Source of the DNA: Guadua angustifolia
Lineage: Eukaryota > Streptophyta > Magnoliopsida > Poales > Poaceae
DNA: 64,000 bases
Reading direction: 5' to 3'
Assembly (NCBI GenBank): GCA_036346375.1
Contig: CM070500.1
Location: 73,908,525 to 73,972,524, forward strand
Shown: one piece after another, positions 58,269-64,000 of the stretch
How positions within the stretch are numbered: the stretch's first letter is position 1
Layout: each line of letters begins with the position of its first letter
Made by a program: the position numbers and the translations under genes
Notes under the pieces: model-generated
What the model saw: only the letters and a program-made list of their open reading frames with translations
The model's database searches: none
What the model was told of the DNA's origin: nothing

Positions 58269-58952
58269 CTAAGTCGAAAACCCATACATTCTAAGGCTAG
58301 GTTTTCGGAATAGGCCTCTTGTATTGTTCCGAGAACGGACAAGCTCTAGTAGTGCTTGAACGTCGGGGTGGTGGTGACACGAAGTCGTCGTCGTCATCTT
58401 CATCGTCATAGTTACGAGTAAGCCCTCTTGCAGCGTTGGTCGAGCGTCCTCTTGTATTGTTCGTAGAACGGCCAACTCTGGTAGTGCTTGAACGTCGGGG
58501 TGGTGGTGACACGAAGTCGTCGTCGTCATCTTCATCGCCATAGTTACGAGTAAGCCCTCTGCGGCGTTGGTCGAGCGTCCTCTTGTATTGTTCAGTAGAA
58601 CGGCCACTCTGGTAGTAGTTGAACGTCGAGATGGTGGTGACACGAAGTCGTCGTCATCATCGTCATAGCCATAGTTAGGAGCAAGCCCTCCTTTAGCGCT
58701 GGTCGGACGTCCTCTTGTATTGTTCGTAGGACTCCTAGTTCTTGTAGTGCTTGAACGTCGAGGTAGAGGTGACACGAAGTCGTCGTCATCATCGTCATAG
58801 CCATAGTTAGGAGCAAGCCCTCCTTCAGTGCTGGTCGGACGTCCCCTTGTATTGTTCGTAGGACGCCCAGTTCTTGTAGTGCTTGAACGTCGAGGTGGAG
58901 GTGACACGAAATCGTCGTCGTCACTTAGATGCAGACTTAAGTTGTTCGCCAT
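58269..58952 (-). CDS. ORF of 44-residue tandem repeats, unknown function
   Basis: The frame opens MANNLSLHLSDDDDFVSPPP and repeats the pattern DDDDFVSPPPRRSSTTR followed by NNTRGRPTS and GLAPNYGYDD. Marker positions on the DNA (58318, 58451, 58582, 58714, 58846) give periods of 131-133 bp, so the ideal unit is 132 bp, 44 codons. The 131 and 133 bp units put the last two repeats out of frame, and a second frame (58297-58512) carries them on, so the present copy has lost its C-terminal half as a single reading frame. It is predicted to be disordered, acidic and basic by turns. No family is recognised. It lies close to the GRF relic on the same strand and could be part of the same old gene. Confidence 0.45.
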   Translation of the reverse strand: MANNLSLHLSDDDDFVSPPPRRSSTTRTGRPTNNTRGRPTSTEGGLAPNYGYDDDDDDFVSPLPRRSSTTRTRSPTNNTRGRPTSAKGGLAPNYGYDDDDDDFVSPPSRRSTTTRVAVLLNNTRGRSTNAAEGLLVTMAMKMTTTTSCHHHPDVQALPELAVLRTIQEDARPTLQEGLLVTMTMKMTTTTSCHHHPDVQALLELVRSRNNTRGLFRKPSLRMYGFST

Positions 58953-59341
58953 TCTCTTTTAGTGTGTGTTAAGTCAGAGTTAAGCATTGAATAGAACCCA
59001 GCATTGATATTACAAAGTGAAGTAAGTAGAACAACTATAATACCATGTCAAGTGAAATGCCTTAGGGAATTCATAAAGCTGGGATACAACATAGGGTACA
59101 TAACTGCAGTGACGGACTAAGTCAGAAAACCATACATGAAAATACGGATACAAACTGAAACCACTTGAAAGACATCCGTGACCAACTCGCCCCTACTACG
59201 AAATGAACTACTTCGCAAGAATAGAGTACAATACAAAACGATAGCCACATACACAATCTCGTGGCGGGCCTCCCGCAAACCTGACGAGGACGTCCCCTCC
59301 GCACGAGGGCGTCCCTAGGCCCCCCGCCCGATCCACCTCTG

Positions 59342-59753
59342 AAGTCCCAAAAGAAGAGGCGAGAAGAAATACAAAGGCGTGTTGGTATGAGACTTTTTCC
59401 TGTTCTTTTGCATGTAGTTTTGTTCTTACTTCAATTTGGTTTAAATTCTCTCGAAATTTGCTTATTGAAGTTGTTGCTCTCATTGGAGTTACGAGAAAAG
59501 AACATGGCTTCCATTGAGCTTGATACAAAGGTATGCTCTGCAGGAAACTAGTTACATTTGCGAAAATATACTTCTTAGAAGGGATTGTACAAAGCTCCTT
59601 GCCGCTACTTCACCAAGAGAGAAGCATCTCGAGAATGCAACTACGTCTAGAAATGCCGCTATGATGAGTACTTGAGAGACAATAAACTACTGATTGACCA
59701 ACTGGATAAAGGAAAAAAGAAGAAAAAGTTTGAAGAACTCTACCAAAAGGTTG
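59342..59753 (+). pseudogene. Degenerate exon block with KKKKKFEELYQK, copy 1
   Basis: At 59655-59750 the + frame reads YDEYLRDNKLLIDQLDKGKK and then KKKFEELYQK. Before it, CRYFTKREASRECNY suggests a Cys-containing motif with a TAG stop in between. AGTCCCAAAAGAAGAGGCG (59343) and the coiled-coil block recur at 61580-61753. Probably a relic of a transposon-borne gene. Confidence 0.4.
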
Positions 59754-60594
59754 GAGTCCTCTTCAACTCGATTTGGGTGACTATTTCTTCTTAACTAAAT
59801 TTATACCTAGTTCCTTGGTATCCATCATAAAAAAAGCCATAAACCAAAGAGAAACTCACCAAGAAAAGTAAGCAAAAATCATAAATATCTTCCTGAACTC
59901 CAATTCTTCCAAATACTAGCATTTGAGGACTCATTGTCTCCTCAATGCATTTGTTGTGACACGACGAAGTTGCGATTTGGTGGCATTGCCCACAGAGGGC
60001 TCGGTGGGCTTCCTGAGGGAATGGGTATTCCCTGAACACGTCTTGACAGATCCCACACAGGTCTTGGGGTGGAAACATTTGTTGGAGGTGTACGGATGAT
60101 CTGTTTGGTGGTCATCAATCTCCATATGGTTATGCAACCCAAATGGCACACAATGGCGGGGCTACCAACCCGCACCATAACATCATTTGCTCGGACGGGA
60201 CTATTGATCCGAGCAGTATCCGGTTCGGCAATCGCGAGCCATTGGCGGGACAGAGTATCAACTTCAACGCATCTGGTTCCGCAACTCGGAAGAGATCCGA
60301 TCGATGGGTTCTCAAGCGCCATCCTAGCGAGTTGAGCGACATGAGCAATCTCTCTAACATAACCCTCATTGTCTTGCAAACCCAAATGAGTCCGCGGTTT
60401 GGACTCCTCACCTCCACCCTAGCATGGTTTGAGAAACCGAAGCTATTTGATCGTTTGGCCTTAGAACTCCCATTTGAAAATCATTATGATCTGGCACGAA
60501 ACCGCGTGTTGTCGTTCGATCCGAAATCGGGATGCGGCGTGTTGTCGTTTCAGTTTGAAAAGCGGTGCAAGTGTGTTGTCGTCTCGGCCGAGCG

Positions 60595-60769
60595 GCGTGG
60601 TGCGAGTGTTGTCGTTTGATCGATAAAGGTAAAAGGTGTGTGACAAAGCTAGTAGCTGATGTAGTATATAGGTACAGATGAAACACATCACAGAGCAGAT
60701 GATGTACCAAAGTTAGGTATTACCGACTTTTGGACTCCAGATAGGCACTACCGTTGGTCCAAATCAAAT
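60595..60769. repeat. 175 bp direct repeat, copy 1 (copy 2 at 61286-61460)
   Basis: From GCGTGGTGCGAGTGTTGTCG through TTAGGTATTAC to GGTCCAAATCAA the two copies, 691 bp apart, are nearly identical. Confidence 0.85.
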
Positions 60770-61285
60770 ACGGTGATCATTTGTCAGCATTTATAAATGC
60801 AGTTAATCCTTCCCGCCTTTTCTTTTGTGGCATGTGTCATAATCTCAACTTTAATATATTTGTTGATTATATGATTCACCGCCATGTCCGATGCTTGTCG
60901 ACTTATTCATGTAGATCTAGACGCGGTGACATTGAAAGGCTTCGATCTCAAAAAGATAAACATATGAAAGATATTGAAGGCATGGATGAAGACTTGCAAG
61001 CGCTCATAAAAAAGCAGATGGAATTAGAAGATAGAGAGGCAAAAATCATAAGCAAAAGGTTTATTTTTTGTTTATTGACATAATTAGATTTAATTAGATT
61101 TTCTTTGTTTTACTGTCTCCATCTTGTGGCCTTGAATCGAATCGATTCTCTTGACCGGGCCGCTTACGACCTTGTCCATATTGATGGCTGGCATCATCGT
61201 GAAAAGCTCCACGATGTGTCACCCGTGGATGTCGAGGTGGATCGGCGGGGGCCCGGGGGCGTCCTCGTTCGTCTTTGCGAGGGCT

Positions 61286-61460
61286 GCGTGGTGCGAGTGT
61301 TGTCGTTTGATCGATAAAGGTAATAGGTGTGTGACAAAGCTAGTAGTTGATGTAGTATATAGGTGCAAATTGAAACACATCACAGAGCAGATGATGTACC
61401 AAAGTTAGGTATTACTGACTTTTGGACTCCAGATAGCCATTACCGGTGGTCCAAATCAAG
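61286..61460. repeat. 175 bp direct repeat, copy 2
   Basis: Partner of 60595-60769. The flanking DNA also has shared words (AGATAGAGAGGCAAAAAT at 61029 and 61467). Confidence 0.85.
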
Positions 61461-61579
61461 ATAAGATAGAGAGGCAAAAATACGCAAGCAAAAGGTCTCA
61501 TTGTTTTTGTTTATTCACATAATTAGATTTAATTAGTGTCCGGTTGTCATAATTCCAAAAAGGGATTCTTGGCGTGATG

Positions 61580-61753
61580 AAGTCCCAAAAGAAGAGGCGA
61601 GAAGAAATACAAAGGCGTGTTGTAATTTCCTTGGTTTTCTTTGCTTCTCGACCATGCTCGACTATGATGAGTACTTGAGAGACAATAAAGTCTTGATTGA
61701 CCCTCTTGGATAAAGGAAAAAAGAAGAAAAAGTTTGAAGAACTGTACCAAAAG
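61580..61753 (+). pseudogene. Degenerate exon block, copy 2
   Basis: Second copy of the block at 59342-59753, with the middle shortened (about 280 bp in copy 1, about 40 bp here). It keeps the ATGAGTACTTGAGAGACAAT and coiled-coil parts. Confidence 0.45.
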
Positions 61754-63700
61754 TACAAGCTTGTAAGTATGCAATCTTACTGAAGAACAGCATACCTGAG
61801 GATTGATATATATATTATAACTGCAAATGCTGTAGAACTGAAATTTAAAGTTATTCACTGTTACTATATGGTCATAGGATGATTTCTTGCATTGCGGCAA
61901 CACTGGACGAAGACTTCTACTTTTACTATTGACATATTACGGTGCCGACGATATTATCATTTAGGGTTTTTGCATTAACGTATTTTATTTGATAATTAAG
62001 TAGTAATTAAGATATTTTAACATAATTTGGTTGTCCATATATTGAAGTAACTTTCTGGACCAATTCCCCTAAAGTTTGTGATTAAACGAGCTATTATATA
62101 AGCCGCCCAAGAGGCTTAAGTGATAACGATTCTGTGCTGATGTGATCATTTGGGGTCTTTCTTCTGATTGGATTAATACGCAAATGGAGTTATAATTAAC
62201 ATATTTTTCCAGATTATGGTAGAATATGTATTAGACAATGATCCTATGCTATTTTCTCATAACTTTATGTTTATATGTGATATTTTATGGACTGCCGAAA
62301 AGGCTTAAGTGACCACATTTTTAGCACTATTGCGGTTCAGTTTTCTTTTTTCAGTTGCGACTACACCGAAAGGGATAATCTATCCATTTTTCAAGAGTTA
62401 TTAGGGAATATCCCCAAGAGTGTTTTAAAGTTGATTCCGCAATGTTTCTTATTTGTTCAAGGTGTTTTTGTAATGAATAGTGATTTAGGCTAAATATAAG
62501 CTTAACTCAAAGTTGATCAAACTTATGTTATTTTTGCATGGTAAGCTAGGGAATATCATTTCAATGACATGGAAGTTGGTTTTGTCGAATTTAAGGTCCG
62601 TTTGGTAAAGTTACTGACTATTTGTTCATTTCTACCGTGCATGTTTCAGCGTATGAGCAAATAAGGCAAACTAATGAAGAGTCTAAATATTTTTGTATAT
62701 TTGTGATCTATGCTATCCCAGAAGTGTAACTAAACTGGTTTCACCACTTGTTGAGCTCATTTGATATATATTTTAACCATTTGAGTCTTGCATGTTATTA
62801 AGGTATTTGCACAATCAATACTTGATACAAAATACATTTAAATCTTAATATTTTCATAGAAATGGGTTCTCTGGGGTTGCAGGGGTATGTTTTATTTATT
62901 TCATAATTTATGGAGCAAGGAAACATATAATTGCTTCATATTACCTAAAAGGCGACTTTCATTCAAACTCTAATTAAAAGTTTTTACTGCAAGCAACATA
63001 TAACTTTTTATTGCATATTTTGAATCCTTACTGAGTAACTCAAATTTAGGAACTGAGTTTGCATTAATCGGAGATTCACAGCAAAAGTTATAAGGGTTTC
63101 ATTGCGTGAGACAAAAATAAAGTGCAGACGTCAGGATTCGCACACAAGACCTGTTGAATAGAAGCACTGGTTCAATGAATCGGCTTTACATCACTTCAAT
63201 ATTTATGAAAATTTTTTTGTACAATTAATTAGAAGTTATCTAGCTACTGTAAAAATTTTGAATTAAAATACTGTTTACATATTTTATTAAAATTCTGACA
63301 ATCTGCTCTGCACAGTTTTCTGATTTCGGATTTTGATTTATCAGACAATCCAAATATTTTTATAAATTTTTGAAATTTTGTTTTTCAATTTTATTTGACC
63401 TAAGGATTCTTATGTAAAATTTGTAGCTCAAAATATTGCTGCATTATTTAATAAAAATTCTGAAACTTCGAGTACTACTTTTCAATTCTCTCTGTTCCTG
63501 AATTTTTAAATATTCGAAATAATTATACTCTAGGTGCATTAATGGCTCCATAAGATAATCTAAAATTCTCAGCTGGAGACAAGTCATCATTATTTTCATT
63601 TAATTCTGACAATGTTACTCTTTTCGAATGAAGCAAAAATCAAGGAAAATCTACAAAATTCAGAAAATACAGGAAAGGCAACTATAATACGGCGCTGCAC
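61754..63700. other. AT-rich DNA without a recognised gene
   Basis: No ORF above 68 codons and no terminal repeats were found. The phrase AGGCTTAAGTGA occurs twice (about 62114 and 62303). 63120-63185 has wording seen in old retroelements (GACGTCAGGATTCGCACAC), not enough for a call. Confidence 0.35.
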
Positions 63701-63718
63701 AAAGCATGTTACATTACA

Positions 63719-63991
63719 TTAACGCCGTTGCCTTCTCACGTTGTCCTCAGGGGTGTAAGTGTCGGGAGGATGTGTGTCCCTCCTCCCGGCAGCCTGGGAT
63801 GGCCCATATCTGGTACCCGGAGGCGATGTGTCGATATCCTCCTGCTGGGGATACTGATCGGATGGAAACAAATATTGTCCTCCGCCCCAATGTCCCTGGT
63901 TATACCAATATGTATCATCCTGTACAGGTAGGGTGGCCGTCTCAGGCACGCGTTGCGAGGTCCCTAGGACATCCTGATGCCCACTGCCCAC
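63719..63991 (-). CDS. C-terminal end of an unidentified protein, continuing off the window
   Basis: The minus frame is open from the window edge region (63991) to a TAA at 63719. It is rich in Gln, Pro, Gly and Tyr (DDTYWYNQGHWGGGQY) and ends in a basic NVRRQRR. Low-complexity ends of this kind are seen in plant-mobile-domain and Mutator-type transposase-associated proteins. That is only a resemblance. The Met at 63991 need not be the start. Confidence 0.35.
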   Translation of the reverse strand: MGSGHQDVLGTSQRVPETATLPVQDDTYWYNQGHWGGGQYLFPSDQYPQQEDIDTSPPGTRYGPSQAAGRRDTHPPDTYTPEDNVRRQRR

Positions 63992-64000
63992 ATGACCACC

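Noticed and set aside
1..64000. tRNA, rRNA or other structured RNA genes
   Set aside because: The only tRNA-like strings are retrotransposon primer sites. No cloverleaf or conserved RNA was seen by eye.

Overview
The window looks like nuclear DNA of a grass (Poaceae). The evidence is GC-rich first exons, GT-AG introns, several plant-specific gene families and a dense load of grass-type LTR retrotransposons, hAT, Helitron-like and Mutator-like DNA elements and MITEs. No organelle, bacterial or CRISPR signature was seen. I cannot name the species.

Layout. 1-4925: right part of a Ty3/gypsy element (Tat-like) with a spliced antisense extra gene, a 5 x 56 bp array, a purine tract and the 3' LTR. 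5458-5850: likely LINE tail. 6841-16895: an intact SAR1 GTPase gene (+, 3 coding exons, 193 aa). Its 9.4 kb second intron holds a complete but decayed Ty3/gypsy chromovirus (10414-15824, target duplication GTTAG), a MITE and an RTE-type LINE tail. 19826-22779: class 3 lipase of the plastid phospholipase PLIP type (-, 5 exons). 24753-36216: full-length Ty1/copia element of the SIRE type (target duplication ACCAT) with a third ORF, inserted into an older LTR-like repeat. 37006-37436: small hAT element. 37564-39170: two head-to-tail Helitron-like units. 39-41.4 kb: further fold-back and tandem repeats.

42177-43130: DUF7731-type secreted, probably GPI-anchored protein (+, 4 exons, one GC-AG intron). 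43430-45315: ABCC (MRP) transporter pseudogene split by a 985 bp Mutator-like insertion with a 9 bp duplication. 46934-50073: decayed autonomous hAT element. 50440-50840: 80 bp minisatellite in the leader region of the RPA14 gene (51791-53008, +, 2 coding exons, 106 aa). 54993-55877: DUF1645 protein (-, single exon). 57.1-61.8 kb: a shuffled cluster of duplicated blocks with a GRF-type zinc-finger relic and an ORF built of 44-residue repeats. 61.9-63.7 kb: AT-rich, no gene seen. 63719-63991: C-terminal end of an unidentified ORF that probably continues past the window.

The genes do not form a pathway. SAR1 acts in COPII export from the ER, PLIP in plastid lipid remodelling, RPA14 in single-stranded DNA binding and DUF1645 in an unknown, possibly stress-related role. 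They are ordinary single-copy-looking grass genes separated by transposon nests. Small indels are frequent in the repeats and also affect the PLIP N-terminal frame. Some may be residual long-read assembly errors rather than biology.
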